Assembly (NCBI GenBank): GCA_025359565.1
Contig: JANYFY010000009.1
Location: 186,001 to 250,000 of the forward strand
Direction of reading: 5' to 3'
DNA from: Gammaproteobacteria bacterium
GTDB taxonomy: Bacteria > Pseudomonadota > Gammaproteobacteria > Steroidobacterales > Steroidobacteraceae
Length of the DNA stretch: 64,000 nt
Shown: positions 52,601 through 61,166 of the stretch, piece after piece
Position numbering within the stretch: position 1 is the first letter of the stretch
Layout of the letters: each line of letters begins with the position of its first letter
Notes under the pieces: model-generated
Databases searched by the model: none
What the model was told of the DNA's origin: nothing
What the model saw: the letters and a program-made list of their open reading frames with translations, nothing else
Made by a program: the position numbers and the translations under genes

Positions 52601-53110
52601 AATGAGTGAGCCGCGAACGGCAAATTCACCGTGCGCCACGACCTGAGTAACTGCCGCATACCCAGCTACCACTAATTGGCTTTTGAGTACTTCTAAGTCC
52701 AACGATTCACCGACATACACATTAAGGGAATAGGCTTCGACATAGCTGCGCGGTACCAGGCGTTGCATCAGAGTATCGATAGCGATTAGCCAGACGCCGT
52801 GTCTTGCCCGAGGTAACTCAGCGAGAGTCGCCAATCGTGTTGAGATAATATCGGGGTGTGCCGAAAAATTATCGTAGGGTAGTGTTTCAAGGTCGGGAAA
52901 CACTCTAACGGTCAGCGAGGTCGGCGCAAAAAAACTAATTTCATCGCTTAAGGATTCGGCCTGGCGGGTATTTTCCGCGATAACAATCAGCGGACCTGGG
53001 GCGCCTACTGCGGCTTCTGCGATGGCTAGTGATGCTGCCGCACCATAAGCTTTTCCCCATTTGACGCTGCGATCGTTAGCATTGGGTAGGGTAGGGTTTA
53101 GTAGCGGCAT
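49667..53110 (-). CDS. mfd: Transcription-repair coupling factor Mfd
   Basis: Mfd pushes stalled RNA polymerase off damaged DNA and recruits UvrA. The 1147-residue protein (E. coli 1148) has an N-terminal UvrB-like region, the RNA-polymerase-interacting domain (GAPVVHEAYGVGRYIGL), a RecG-like translocase with Walker A GDVGFGKTEVALRAAF (about 630) and the DEEH box, the QLRGRVGRS motif VI, and the C-terminal TRCF domain. It is on the minus strand and ends two bases from the convergent PAS-GGDEF gene. A terminator upstream separates it from the small exported protein gene. Confidence 0.97.
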   Translation of the reverse strand: MPLLNPTLPNANDRSVKWGKAYGAAASLAIAEAAVGAPGPLIVIAENTRQAESLSDEISFFAPTSLTVRVFPDLETLPYDNFSAHPDIISTRLATLAELPRARHGVWLIAIDTLMQRLVPRSYVEAYSLNVYVGESLDLEVLKSQLVVAGYAAVTQVVAHGEFAVRGSLIDVFPMGSERPYRIDLLDRDIDSIRFFDIDTQRSGDKIDRIELLPARETPLNPDSIREFRRRYRLRFSGDLSEQFIYRDVTQGLSPGGIEYFLPLFFERTSHLFEYLPPNSLLLEMFGATQTIETLWNGINSRHEQLRHDRQRPILDPAELYLSPLEFGAQCSAWPKIQLQAHEWPPETPGIIQNFTSSAPSKVRIDARAASPATELIAYLDASCARVLIAAESAGRRELLLELLRKCDVHVKIFDTFAAFLNSNLKLGITVSAAVSSLRLSSPALEILTESQLFGDRARQERRRRRADRDPAKILKELTDLRIGAPVVHEAYGVGRYIGLQTMDVAGYTGEFLVLEYADGDKLYVPVQALHLVSRYTGAPAETAPLHKLGGEQWQKIRRKAAQRIRDVAAELLDLYSRRAARHGTKLNAGEAEYRAFQAGFPFEETADQATAIEQVLADLNSDKPMDRVICGDVGFGKTEVALRAAFVAVQAGKQVAVLVPTTLLAQQHHTTFTDRFADWPVRVESLSRFRSNKEATGILAGVAAGVVDIVIATQRLLQGKVKFKDLGLVIIDEEHRFGVRDKEKLKALRTEVDVLTLTATPIPRTLNMAMGGLRDLSLITTPPAERLAVKTFVLEWNETIVREAALREIRRGGQIYYVHNAIETIEKTAQAIRELVPEANVAVGHGQMRERELEQLMLDFYHRRFNVLVCTTIIESGIDVPTANTIIIDRADRFGLAQIHQLRGRVGRSHHRAYAYLITPPHKAMTADAVKRLEALESLEELGAGFTLATHDLEIRGAGELLGDEQSGQINEIGYNLYMELLERAVTALKSGKQADLDRPIDAGPEVELHLPALIPADYVPDVHLRLVLYKRIAGVESREELDDLKVELVDRFGPFTDPAKSLFRTRQIKLRAQELGIRKIDAGTNSGYFVFAEDNKINAKHLLALIQTRPKEYRLEGPLKLRFTHDARVDEKLFARVEQLIEQLA

Positions 53111-53134
53111 TGCGGTCTAGGGTCAAACTTTTTG

Positions 53135-53173
53135 AAAATAAAGGCCCGCCGCGACAGTTAAGTCTCGGTGGGC
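53135..53173 (-). terminator. Rho-independent terminator between the small exported protein gene and mfd
   Basis: Read on the minus strand, a 12-base stem (53162-53173 with 53144-53155, one mismatch and one G-T pair, six-base loop) is followed by a T-rich run CTTTATTTTC down to about 53134. The stem is GC-rich. It ends transcription of the gene at 53213-53488 before mfd. Confidence 0.7.
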
Positions 53174-53212
53174 TGGTAGATAACTAATTTTTAAGATTTT
53201 ACGTAAAGTTCA

Positions 53213-53488
53213 CTAGGAGGTCGTCACCACGGTGTGCACCACGTGATCGGACTCGAAATAGACGGTAAAACCCACATACTCCCAGCGGCTGATCGGCGGT
53301 ACGCCGACTGCCGGAATCTTGGAGACCGGAGTGCCGAATTTGGCAGCGACTTGGTCCATAGACATGCCGCGCTCTGGCGTTACTACGCTGGCTTCTTTGA
53401 TCGCAATGCCCCCGGGTACCACGATCGTTTCGGCGCAACTCCAACTTGCGATAAACATCGTGACGATCAACAGGCATGGGATTTTCAT
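53213..53488 (-). CDS. Small exported protein, BamE/SmpA-like
   Basis: The 91-residue product has a signal peptide (about 1-19, ending in WSCAET, without a clear lipobox) and a compact mature domain. The motifs ERGMSMDQVAAKFGTP and VGVPPISRWEYVGFTVYFE belong to a small conserved family of proteobacteria, and the first resembles the helix-turn pattern of SmpA/BamE proteins. Function is unknown. AGAGG at 53495-53499 lies six bases before ATG 53488, a good ribosome site. It is divergent from lolC across 63 bases and ends before a terminator, so it is probably a single-gene transcript. Confidence 0.75.
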   Translation of the reverse strand: MKIPCLLIVTMFIASWSCAETIVVPGGIAIKEASVVTPERGMSMDQVAAKFGTPVSKIPAVGVPPISRWEYVGFTVYFESDHVVHTVVTTS

Positions 53489-53505
53489 AGTGCACCTCTG
53501 GTTAA

Positions 53506-53511
53506 ACTATA
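53506..53511 (-). promoter_or_regulatory. Candidate -10 element for the small exported protein gene
   Basis: TATAGT on the minus strand lies 17 bases before the start codon in the divergent gap with lolC. No matching -35 was found, so the call is tentative. Confidence 0.25.
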
Positions 53512-53551
53512 CCATCGCCGCATTTTATCAGCTGTGGTTTAATCGCCGCGC

Positions 53552-54781
53552 ATGTTTCAACCTTTGCCAATTTTTGTCGGTTTACGCTATTCGGTGGCGC
53601 GCGAACACAGTTTTTTTGTGTCTTTTATCACCTGGGTGTCGCTACTAGGCGTCGCGCTGGGGGTTGCCGCGGTTATTACGGTTTTATCGGTCATGAACGG
53701 TTTTGAGTCAGAATTACGCTCGCGGCTGCTGAGCCTGTCCGCACATGCCAAATTAGACAATGCGGGAGCGCCCATATCGAACTGGCAGGAGCAGCTGGAA
53801 CTTATGCGTGGCTCTAAAGGATTACTAGGGGCCGCTCCATTTCTGGACACTGATGCCATGTTAAGCCACCTGCCTGCGATGAGCGGAGCGATTGTGCGAG
53901 GGATCGATCCCACACTAGAAGGACAGGTGTCTGCCATTGCTGATGCCATGCGCGAAGGTAAGTTATCCGACCTTACTGCGGGTTCTAATCGCATTATTCT
54001 CGGCCGAATGCTCGCATATCAGTTGCAAGTCGGTGTTGGCGATTCGTTGACCGTCATGATTCCGGGCCTCGGGTCCACGCCGCGCCTGCAAAATTTTGAC
54101 GTAGCGGGAATTTTTGAAGTGGGTATTCAAGATCACGATAGTGTGTTGGCATTAATTAATTTGCACGACGCTGAAGCGTTTCGTGGCCTCGTGGGTCCTA
54201 CCGGCATTCGTTTAAAATTTGATGATGTAATGAATGCACCTATTTTAGCGCGTGCAACCGCTAAGCGGCTGTTTACGCCGTTACGCGTACAAGATTGGAC
54301 TCAGGAAAACGAGGCCTATTTTCGGGCGATCCGCATTGAAAAGACCATGATGGGGCTTATATTGATGCTAATTGTGGCTGTTGCCATCTTCAATATTGTG
54401 GCAACCTTGGTCATGGTGGTTAGCGATAAGCGTACCGATATCGCAATCTTGCGCACCTTGGGTTTAAGTCCGCGCGGTGTCATTGCGGTATTCATGACTC
54501 AGGGTGTGTTGATTGGTTGGCTGGGAACCGCTATTGGCGTTGCATTGGGATTAGGATTGGCGCTCAACGTCGACGTGATTGTGCCGTTTCTCGAGCACAC
54601 ATTTAGGTTTCATATCATGGATCCGGATGTGTATTACATCTCCGGTATTCCCAGTGAAACTCACGTTGCTGATGTATTGCAGATTGCGATGCTAGCGCTG
54701 CTGCTGTCTTTCTTGGCCACGATATACCCGGCATTTCAAGCGGCAAAAACTCAACCTGCCGAAGCTCTGCGGTACGATTAG
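53552..54781 (+). CDS. lolC: Lipoprotein-releasing ABC transporter permease LolC/LolE family
   Basis: LolC and LolE form the membrane part of LolCDE, which extracts outer-membrane lipoproteins from the inner membrane. The 409-residue protein has one N-terminal membrane helix (ITWVSLLGVALGVAAVITVL), a large periplasmic domain (about 50-270) and three C-terminal helices with the MacB-FtsX-type permease motif DKRTDIAILRTLGLSPRGV. It begins a lolC-lolE-lolD run, with the lolE start touching its stop. Which paralogue is functionally LolC cannot be settled by eye. Confidence 0.9.
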   Translation: MFQPLPIFVGLRYSVAREHSFFVSFITWVSLLGVALGVAAVITVLSVMNGFESELRSRLLSLSAHAKLDNAGAPISNWQEQLELMRGSKGLLGAAPFLDTDAMLSHLPAMSGAIVRGIDPTLEGQVSAIADAMREGKLSDLTAGSNRIILGRMLAYQLQVGVGDSLTVMIPGLGSTPRLQNFDVAGIFEVGIQDHDSVLALINLHDAEAFRGLVGPTGIRLKFDDVMNAPILARATAKRLFTPLRVQDWTQENEAYFRAIRIEKTMMGLILMLIVAVAIFNIVATLVMVVSDKRTDIAILRTLGLSPRGVIAVFMTQGVLIGWLGTAIGVALGLGLALNVDVIVPFLEHTFRFHIMDPDVYYISGIPSETHVADVLQIAMLALLLSFLATIYPAFQAAKTQPAEALRYD

Positions 54782-56028
54782 TGAAATATTGGTATGAGGG
54801 ATTTATCGGCCTTCGCTATTTGCGCGCCGCTCCGCGTCGTGGTTTTGTATCATTGATTGCGGGGATAGCAATTGCGGGACTAGCGCTGGGCGTTGCGGTA
54901 CTAATCGTAGTTTTATCGGTGATGAATGGATTTGAAGAAGAACTGCGCACGCGAATATTGGGATTGACCGCCCATGCAACAATTTCAGGTCTTGAAGGAC
55001 ACATTGCTAATTGGCAAGCGCACGTGGATAAATTGGCGCGCTTTCCAGGGGTCGTCAGCGCGGCACCTTATGTTGAAGAGCAGGCCATGGTTACGCATGG
55101 GGAAAAGTCTGCGGGGATATTACTTCGGGGAATAGAGCCTACGCAGGAAATGCAGGTATCGGATTTAGAACAGCACTTGGCGAATGGACATCTGAATAGT
55201 TTAGCGGTCGGGACTTATCGCGCCATATTGGGTAAAGCTTTAGCAGAAGAGCTTCATGTTGGCGTCGGAGATCACGTGGTGGTGATGGTCGCGCAAGGGA
55301 ATGTTACGCCCATTGGCGTGCTACCGAGAATGCGTAGTTTTTATGTCAGCGGAATTCTTTCGGTGGGAATGTATGAGTATGATAAACGGATTGTTTTAGT
55401 TGCAATGGCTGACGCTGCAAAACTACTGCGCATGGGTGATGAGGTTACCGGTATACGGCTGAAGCTTGCCGACCTTTATGCGGCACCACGCCTGGTACGC
55501 GCTGCCGCTATTGCTCTCGGGGGTGGGTTCTATGTTGAAGACTGGACACACCAGCATGTGAATTTTTTCCGATCTATTGAGATTACTAAGCGCATTCTCT
55601 TTGTAATCCTCTCGTTAGTTATAGGTGTCGCAGCCTTTAATATTATTTCAACTATGGTTATGGTCGTAAAAGATAAGCGCCGCGATATCGCGATTTTGCG
55701 TACCTGTGGCGCTTCGGCACGGAGTATCTTGTCTATTTTTGTAGTGCAAGGAAGTTTAATCGGTACGCTTGGGATTATCCTGGGTGTCATTTTGGGAGTT
55801 CTAGTCGCGGAAAACTTGCAAGGCTTAGTGCACGCATTAGAACATCTGCTGGGTTTGAAATTCTTGGACGCGCGCGTGTATTTTATGAGTGATTTGCCGG
55901 CGCATGTCAGACTAAGAGATGTCTTGCAGATTTGTGGTGTCGCATTGGTGTTGGCTTGTATTTCTACCCTGTACCCGGCGTGGCGCGCGGCGCGTTTGAT
56001 GCCGGCGGAGTCTTTGCGTAATGACTGA
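54781..56028 (+). CDS. lolE: Lipoprotein-releasing ABC transporter permease, second subunit
   Basis: This is a 415-residue paralogue of the preceding permease with the same layout: N-terminal helix ([20 protein letters not shown]-like segment near residues 20-45), periplasmic domain and three C-terminal helices, including [19 protein letters not shown]. Having two different permeases points to a heterodimeric LolCE as in E. coli rather than a LolF homodimer. The start is GTG 54781, sharing one base with the lolC stop. It overlaps lolD by eight bases. Confidence 0.88.
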   Translation: MKYWYEGFIGLRYLRAAPRRGFVSLIAGIAIAGLALGVAVLIVVLSVMNGFEEELRTRILGLTAHATISGLEGHIANWQAHVDKLARFPGVVSAAPYVEEQAMVTHGEKSAGILLRGIEPTQEMQVSDLEQHLANGHLNSLAVGTYRAILGKALAEELHVGVGDHVVVMVAQGNVTPIGVLPRMRSFYVSGILSVGMYEYDKRIVLVAMADAAKLLRMGDEVTGIRLKLADLYAAPRLVRAAAIALGGGFYVEDWTHQHVNFFRSIEITKRILFVILSLVIGVAAFNIISTMVMVVKDKRRDIAILRTCGASARSILSIFVVQGSLIGTLGIILGVILGVLVAENLQGLVHALEHLLGLKFLDARVYFMSDLPAHVRLRDVLQICGVALVLACISTLYPAWRAARLMPAESLRND

Positions 56029-56728
56029 AGAAAATAATGCGTCAACCCGTAAGTTAGTGCTTGAGGGTTCTGACTTGGTAAAAGAATTTGTGCAGGGTGG
56101 CGTTACTTTGCAGGTTTTACGCGGCGCATCTATTCGGGTCTACAGCGGCGAGCGAATCGCTATCGTAGGGGCTTCAGGTTCTGGGAAAACCACTCTGCTA
56201 CAAGTGCTGGGTGGATTAGATTTGACGACCCGAGGGAGCGTTACCATTGCGGGCACCGCGATGAATCAAATGAATGATACCGAGCGGGGAACTTTGCGCA
56301 ATTTAGCAGTTGGATTTGTGTATCAATTTCACCATTTGCTGCCCGAATTTACTGCGCTTGAGAATGTAGCGATGCCATTATTAGTTAGGCGTATGCATGC
56401 TCAGCGCGCGCGCGACGCAGCGGCCAGCCTCTTGTCGCGCGTCGGATTGGGACAGCGACTGCAACACCGTCCTTCGCAGCTCTCGGGCGGTGAGCGTCAG
56501 CGAGCTGCGGTGGCGCGTGCACTGGTAACTCGACCTCAATTAGTTCTCGCTGACGAGCCGACCGGTAATTTGGACGGTGTCAATGCGGCTCAGGTGTTTG
56601 AACTCATGTTAGAACTGAACCGTGAATTACAGACTAGTTTGGTAATTGTGACCCATGACGAGCGGTTGGCGGCTCGCTTGGATCGGGTCTTGATGCTGGT
56701 GGATGGTGTTTTAGTTGAGCGCCATTAG
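56021..56728 (+). CDS. lolD: Lipoprotein-releasing ABC transporter ATP-binding protein LolD
   Basis: LolD powers lipoprotein release by the LolCDE complex. The 235-residue protein has Walker [14 protein letters not shown]-loop [12 protein letters not shown], the signature [15 protein letters not shown], Walker [13 protein letters not shown] and the switch His in IVTHDERLA. Length equals E. coli (233). It comes last in the run, while in E. coli the order is lolC-lolD-lolE. Its 3' end overlaps the convergent DUF2062 gene by four bases. Confidence 0.95.
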   Translation: MTEENNASTRKLVLEGSDLVKEFVQGGVTLQVLRGASIRVYSGERIAIVGASGSGKTTLLQVLGGLDLTTRGSVTIAGTAMNQMNDTERGTLRNLAVGFVYQFHHLLPEFTALENVAMPLLVRRMHAQRARDAAASLLSRVGLGQRLQHRPSQLSGGERQRAAVARALVTRPQLVLADEPTGNLDGVNAAQVFELMLELNRELQTSLVIVTHDERLAARLDRVLMLVDGVLVERH

Positions 56729-57261
56729 TGCCACTTTCTTTGCCGTCGACGCCATTGATAGCTGACCCGGACACGCCAGAGGCACTTAGCCAGAAAATAT
56801 CCTAAAGCGGCGGTGGTGAGTCCCAAGACCAGTGCTCCTAGAAATAATGGTGCCCATAACTGATTTAGATGTGCCCAGATAGTTCGATGGCTGAGCTCAT
56901 TTAGGAAGGGTGTTAAATCTACGCCTAAAAGCCTGGCTCCTACCCATATAGAGCCGACTAATTGTGGTAACCAGGTGAATGGATTGCTGATAAACACGGT
57001 GGCGAATAGCACCGGAAGGTTGAGTCGAAACACGATACCGCAAAGGGCTCCCACTACAAGGTGCACAGGCAATAGTGGGATTGGCGGGATAAAAGCGATC
57101 AATAGTCCCACCGCAAATGCTCGAATAACGCTGCGACGGTGAAAAGTCCAGCAGGTTGGATAGTTAAAAAAAGCCGAAAAAGGTTGTAATAGGCGGTGTT
57201 TTTCCAGGGTTTCGCGGTTCGGGGTGAATTTTTTTAACCAGTGCTGCATTTTTCGCATCAT
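56725..57261 (-). CDS. DUF2062 membrane protein
   Basis: The product of about 178 residues belongs to DUF2062, small inner-membrane proteins of unknown function. Features are [21 protein letters not shown] with its Pro-rich turn, a conserved ISNPFTWLP motif and three or four hydrophobic helices, ending in a very basic tail ([11 protein letters not shown]). The frame opens earlier (57318), but the ATG codons at 57261 and 57258 fit the family N-terminus better. It is divergent from exbB, and the gap between them holds an inverted repeat. Confidence 0.8.
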   Translation of the reverse strand: MMRKMQHWLKKFTPNRETLEKHRLLQPFSAFFNYPTCWTFHRRSVIRAFAVGLLIAFIPPIPLLPVHLVVGALCGIVFRLNLPVLFATVFISNPFTWLPQLVGSIWVGARLLGVDLTPFLNELSHRTIWAHLNQLWAPLFLGALVLGLTTAALGYFLAKCLWRVRVSYQWRRRQRKWH

Positions 57262-57284
57262 ACAACGGCAATAGCTTTTTGAAT

Positions 57285-57302
57285 GAGACTGTCTCAACAG
57301 TC
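57285..57302. promoter_or_regulatory. Inverted repeat between the DUF2062 gene and exbB
   Basis: GACTGT-CTCA-ACAGTC (57287-57302) is a perfect six-base inverted repeat, overlapped by GAGAC-T-GTCTC (57285-57295). It lies about 55 bases before the exbB start, with a possible -10 (TATCAT, 57313-57318) just after. The position suits an operator for exbB or the divergent gene, but the regulator is unknown. Confidence 0.35.
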
Positions 57303-57354
57303 GTCGCTCAAGTATCATGGGGCGACCAATTCAGACTTAAGAGCGAGGACATCC

Positions 57355-57978
57355 ATGTGGGAGATCATCCGCGCAGGCGGCGGCTTCATGTGGCCGATAA
57401 TTTTGTGCTCTATTGCCTCGGTGGCGATAATTCTGGAGCGTCTATGGACTTTGCAGAGCAGCCGGGTGATTCCGCATGACCTCGCGCAGAAGGTGTGGAA
57501 TTGGATCGAAGCAGATCAATTAAACGACAAATTAATCCAAGCGTTGGAGCGAAACTCCCCGCTGGGTAAATTATTAGCAATCGGGCTTATTAACCGCCAT
57601 CGGCCGCGTGCTTTGATGGTCGAGCGTTTGGAGGACGGTGGCCGGCACGTGGTGCATGAACTAGAGCGATTTCTGAATTCCTTAGGTACTATTGCGGCAG
57701 TCTCGCCACTGCTGGGACTTCTAGGCACTGTTGCCGGAATTATTCATGCCTTCAACGCGATCACAGCCAATGGAATCGGTGATCCGCGGATTCTATCGGG
57801 TGGCATTGGTGAGGCGCTTATAACTACGGCGGCGGGTCTTACGGTGGCTATTCCCTCGTTGATCGCCTATCGATTTTTGCGTGGCAAAGTCGAACGCCTT
57901 GTGGTTCGTATGGAAAAAGAAGCCATGAAGTTGGTAGATGCATTGGATGAACGCGGCCAATCCCATTCGAGTAATTAA
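57355..57978 (+). CDS. exbB: ExbB/TolQ-type proton channel subunit
   Basis: ExbB with ExbD uses the proton motive force to energise an envelope partner such as TonB. The 207-residue protein has three membrane helices (about 12-32, 105-130, 145-170), with the family segment GTIAAVSPLLGLLGTVAGII and GIGEALITTAAGLTVAIP. GAGGAC lies just before ATG 57355; longer upstream starts lack support. It forms an operon with exbD, msbA and lpxK. No tonB gene is in the window, so the partner is not shown. Confidence 0.93.
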   Translation: MWEIIRAGGGFMWPIILCSIASVAIILERLWTLQSSRVIPHDLAQKVWNWIEADQLNDKLIQALERNSPLGKLLAIGLINRHRPRALMVERLEDGGRHVVHELERFLNSLGTIAAVSPLLGLLGTVAGIIHAFNAITANGIGDPRILSGGIGEALITTAAGLTVAIPSLIAYRFLRGKVERLVVRMEKEAMKLVDALDERGQSHSSN

Positions 57979-57981
57979 GTC

Positions 57982-58404
57982 GTGAATTTGCGTCCCCGCC
58001 ACCGTGAAGATCCTGAGATAAATTTAATTTCACTCATCGATGTGCTGTTGGTTTTATTGGTATTTTTTATGGTGTCGACTACTTTTCAACAAGAAGGTCG
58101 GGTCAAGGTTCAATTGCCGCAGGCTAGCGAGATTCCACTACCGCGTGGTTCGAGCGAGCCTTTAGTCATTACCGTGACGGCGGAGGGGGGTTATCGCGTC
58201 AATGAACGTACACTTATTAATACTAGTGCCGATACGTTACGAGCGGCCTTGCTAAAAGAGGCGGGAGTCAATCGTGGACCTATTACTATTCGCGCGGATG
58301 CACGCTCGACGCATCAGGCGGTTGTGACAGCTATGGATGTAGCGGGTCGTTTGGGCTTCGCGCAGCTTAACATTGCCACTATTCACCCGGAGTCTAGCCC
58401 TTGA
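57982..58404 (+). CDS. exbD: ExbD/TolR-type proton channel subunit
   Basis: ExbD is a bitopic partner of ExbB. The 140-residue protein has a short cytosolic N-terminus, one membrane helix with the essential Asp (INLISLIDVLLVLLVFFMV, about 13-32) and a periplasmic domain of the TolR fold (PLVITVTAEGGYRVN, ITIRADARSTHQAVVTAMDV). The start is GTG 57982, three bases after exbB. The stop overlaps the msbA TTG start by four bases. The exbB-exbD-msbA-lpxK order occurs in many gammaproteobacteria. Confidence 0.93.
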   Translation: MNLRPRHREDPEINLISLIDVLLVLLVFFMVSTTFQQEGRVKVQLPQASEIPLPRGSSEPLVITVTAEGGYRVNERTLINTSADTLRAALLKEAGVNRGPITIRADARSTHQAVVTAMDVAGRLGFAQLNIATIHPESSP

Positions 58405-60137
58405 GTGAGGTTGATTCGTGGTCAATTTATCAACGCTTATTGCGCTATGCCCGGCCTTACCTTGGGATGTTTCTAGTAGGTGTATTGGGAATGGTGTTGT
58501 TTGCAGCCACTGAAGGCGCGATGGCATTCTTCGTAAGAGAATTTTTAAACGGCACATTTATCAAGAGAAATCCGAGCATTCTTTGGGATATACCCATCGG
58601 TGTAGTGGTGCTTTTTGCATTCCGCGGAATTGGTGACTTCGTGTCCAACTATTTCCCCGGTTGGGTAGGACGGCAAGTGATCAAGGGATTGCGCCAAGAT
58701 GTGTTTTCTCATTACCTGCGCCTACCTACCGCCTATCTTGACGGTCAACAATCAGGGCATTTGTTGTCCAAGCTTACTTATAATATCGAGCTGGTTGCGG
58801 ATGCGGCCACCAATGCGTCAATTTCATTGATTCGCGACAGCCTTACGATTGTGGTGTTGTTGGGCAATTTGTTCTATCTGAATTGGCAATTAGCGGTGTA
58901 CAGCATCGCAGCCGCGCCGTTGATTGCCTGGTTGATGCAAATAGCTAATCGTAGCTTTAGACGCTACAGCGCTCGTATTCAGAGCTCAATGGGTGATATC
59001 ACTCGAGTGGCTAAAGAGGCTATAGATGCGCATCGTTTAATTAAGATTTTTAATGCTGAAGACCATCAAATTCATCGATTTGAACAGGTCAATGAAATGA
59101 ACCGCGCGTCGAATATGAAATTGCTTCGTGCTAAATCGATTAGCAACCCCGTGGTGCAGTGTATTGCATCAATAGGTCTCGCCAGCGTCTTATACGTGGC
59201 GATACGGCAAGTGTTCGCACATAGCATGCAAATGGCAGAATTTTTGGCATTTTTAACGGCGCTCATGATGATCCCCGCGCCCTTGAGACGCTTAGTTAAT
59301 ATTAGTGGCCCATTGCAGCAGGGCATTGCCGCCGGCCAGAGTGTTTTTGAATTGCTAGATAATGTTACGGAAGGCACCGGCGGCAGTCGGCGGCTATTGC
59401 GCGCGCGCGGCGAGATTGAGTTTCGCAACGTCTCATTTGAGTATTCAAGTGATAAGGATGCCGTATTGCACCAGGTCAGTTTTCACGTGAAGCCCGGTGA
59501 AACAGTGGCGATTGTAGGTCGTTCTGGTAGCGGCAAAACTTCGCTGGTAGGTTTAGTGCCGCGTTTTTACGATGTGAGCGCAGGGTCGGTTTTATTAGAC
59601 GGATTTGATGTGCGTGATTACAGACTTACTGACCTGCGCTCGCAAGTCAGTCTTGTCAGTCAGGACGTGGTTTTATTCAATGATACGATTCGTAATAACA
59701 TCGCCTTCAATGCGGTGGGTAAAAGCGACGCGCAAGTTGAGGCGGCTGCGCGAGCTGCAAATGTGATGGAGTTCATCGCTCAACAACCCGAAGGATTTGA
59801 TACGCCTTTGGCCGATCGCGGGCTAAATTTATCGGGCGGTCAGCGACAACGGATTTCTATCGCACGCGCTTTGCTGAAGGACGCACCCATTCTCATATTA
59901 GATGAGGCGACCGCAGCGCTCGACAACGAGTCAGAGCGGCGCGTACAACAGGAACTGAGTGTGCTAATGCAGGGCCGCACAACCTTGGTTATTGCGCATC
60001 GGTTGTCGACCGTGGAGGGTGCGGATCGCATTATCGTCTTGGATAATGGGCGAATCGTAGAAACTGGGACGCACCATGAATTGCTAGCGAAGAACGGGGT
60101 GTATTCTTTGCTGCACGGAATGCAGTTTAACGTGTAG
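58401..60137 (+). CDS. msbA: Lipid A export ATP-binding/permease MsbA
   Basis: MsbA flips lipid A-core across the inner membrane. The 578-residue half-transporter has six membrane helices (about 20-310) and a nucleotide-binding domain with Walker A GRSGSGKTSLV, signature LSGGQRQRISIARAL, Walker B ILILDEATAALD and the switch His IAHRLSTVE. Length equals E. coli (582). The start is TTG 58401, coupled to exbD. lpxK follows after 18 bases, the standard msbA-lpxK pair. Confidence 0.95.
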   Translation: MSEVDSWSIYQRLLRYARPYLGMFLVGVLGMVLFAATEGAMAFFVREFLNGTFIKRNPSILWDIPIGVVVLFAFRGIGDFVSNYFPGWVGRQVIKGLRQDVFSHYLRLPTAYLDGQQSGHLLSKLTYNIELVADAATNASISLIRDSLTIVVLLGNLFYLNWQLAVYSIAAAPLIAWLMQIANRSFRRYSARIQSSMGDITRVAKEAIDAHRLIKIFNAEDHQIHRFEQVNEMNRASNMKLLRAKSISNPVVQCIASIGLASVLYVAIRQVFAHSMQMAEFLAFLTALMMIPAPLRRLVNISGPLQQGIAAGQSVFELLDNVTEGTGGSRRLLRARGEIEFRNVSFEYSSDKDAVLHQVSFHVKPGETVAIVGRSGSGKTSLVGLVPRFYDVSAGSVLLDGFDVRDYRLTDLRSQVSLVSQDVVLFNDTIRNNIAFNAVGKSDAQVEAAARAANVMEFIAQQPEGFDTPLADRGLNLSGGQRQRISIARALLKDAPILILDEATAALDNESERRVQQELSVLMQGRTTLVIAHRLSTVEGADRIIVLDNGRIVETGTHHELLAKNGVYSLLHGMQFNV

Positions 60138-60155
60138 AAGAATAAAACTAGCCTT

Positions 60156-61151
60156 ATGGCGATACAATCTTGGCTTAATCGCGTTTGGTACGGGGAGCAT
60201 CGTACATACCGATGGTTAGTGCCGTGGTCAATTATTTACGGGCGTCTAGTGCAACTACGGCGCGCAGCGTATCGCTATGGGTTACGTAAAACCACGCAAC
60301 TCTCGATACCGGTGATTGTGGTGGGAAACTTAAGCGTGGGTGGGACGGGAAAAACTCCGTTGGTATGTTGGCTAGTGTCACGTTTAAAGGAGCGTGGGTT
60401 CAAACCCGGTGTAGTTACTCGCGGCTACGGAGGTTCATCGCATCTACATCTGGTTGTACCGGGTGACGACGCGACAATCGTGGGGGACGAGGCACTCCTA
60501 TTGGCGCGGCGCACCGCGGCGCCGGTAGCTATCGGGCGCAATCGCCCCGCGGCGGCGCGATTGTTGGTGGCGGCAGGTTGCGACGTGGTAATCAGCGATG
60601 ATGGCTTGCAGCACTATGCGCTGGCGCGCAACTGTGAAATATTAGTAATTGACGGCGAGCGGCTCTTTGGCAATGGTTGGCTTTTGCCGGCGGGACCCTT
60701 ACGTGAGCCGGTAGAGCGAATGCATGGCGTGGATGTGGTGGTTGTCAATGGTGTCGATAGTGATCTGGCGGCCTCAATTAGTATGCATTTGAAGGCTTCG
60801 TTCGCAATCCGAGTGTTGGGTAATAAATCTGTCGATTTGGATTCCTTTCTGGGAACGTCGGTGCACGCTGTGGCGGGAATTGGCAATCCGGAGAGATTTT
60901 TCAATCTTTTGCGCGGTTTTGGTATCAACATTATCCCTCATCCTATGTCAGACCACGCGCGTCTACGGCGTCAAGATATTAACTTCGCCGATAGTTTGCC
61001 GGTGTTTATGACCGAGAAAGACGCCGTAAAATGTGCCGAGATCGCCGATGAGCGCCATTGGCAAGTCCCCGTGGATGCCTGCTTTAATGCTGTAGATTCT
61101 AGTACCCTGCTAGATACGGTAATGCGAAAAATTGCGCTGCACAACTCCTAA
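60156..61151 (+). CDS. lpxK: Tetraacyldisaccharide 4'-kinase LpxK
   Basis: LpxK phosphorylates the lipid A disaccharide at position 4'. The 331-residue protein has a P-loop VVGNLSVGGTGKTPLVCWL near residue 50, the VVTRGYGG segment, DEALLLARR and a mixed-fold C-terminal domain with MTEKDAVKCAE. Length equals E. coli (328). It sits between msbA and the small Trm112-like gene, as in E. coli (msbA-lpxK-ycaR-kdsB). Confidence 0.95.
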   Translation: MAIQSWLNRVWYGEHRTYRWLVPWSIIYGRLVQLRRAAYRYGLRKTTQLSIPVIVVGNLSVGGTGKTPLVCWLVSRLKERGFKPGVVTRGYGGSSHLHLVVPGDDATIVGDEALLLARRTAAPVAIGRNRPAAARLLVAAGCDVVISDDGLQHYALARNCEILVIDGERLFGNGWLLPAGPLREPVERMHGVDVVVVNGVDSDLAASISMHLKASFAIRVLGNKSVDLDSFLGTSVHAVAGIGNPERFFNLLRGFGINIIPHPMSDHARLRRQDINFADSLPVFMTEKDAVKCAEIADERHWQVPVDACFNAVDSSTLLDTVMRKIALHNS

Positions 61152-61166
61152 GAGAAAGAGGTTTCT

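Noticed and set aside
53199-53495. An alternative 98-codon minus-strand frame over the small exported protein gene
   Set aside because: It lacks a signal peptide and motifs, while the frame at 53213-53488 has a signal peptide, a ribosome site and family motifs.
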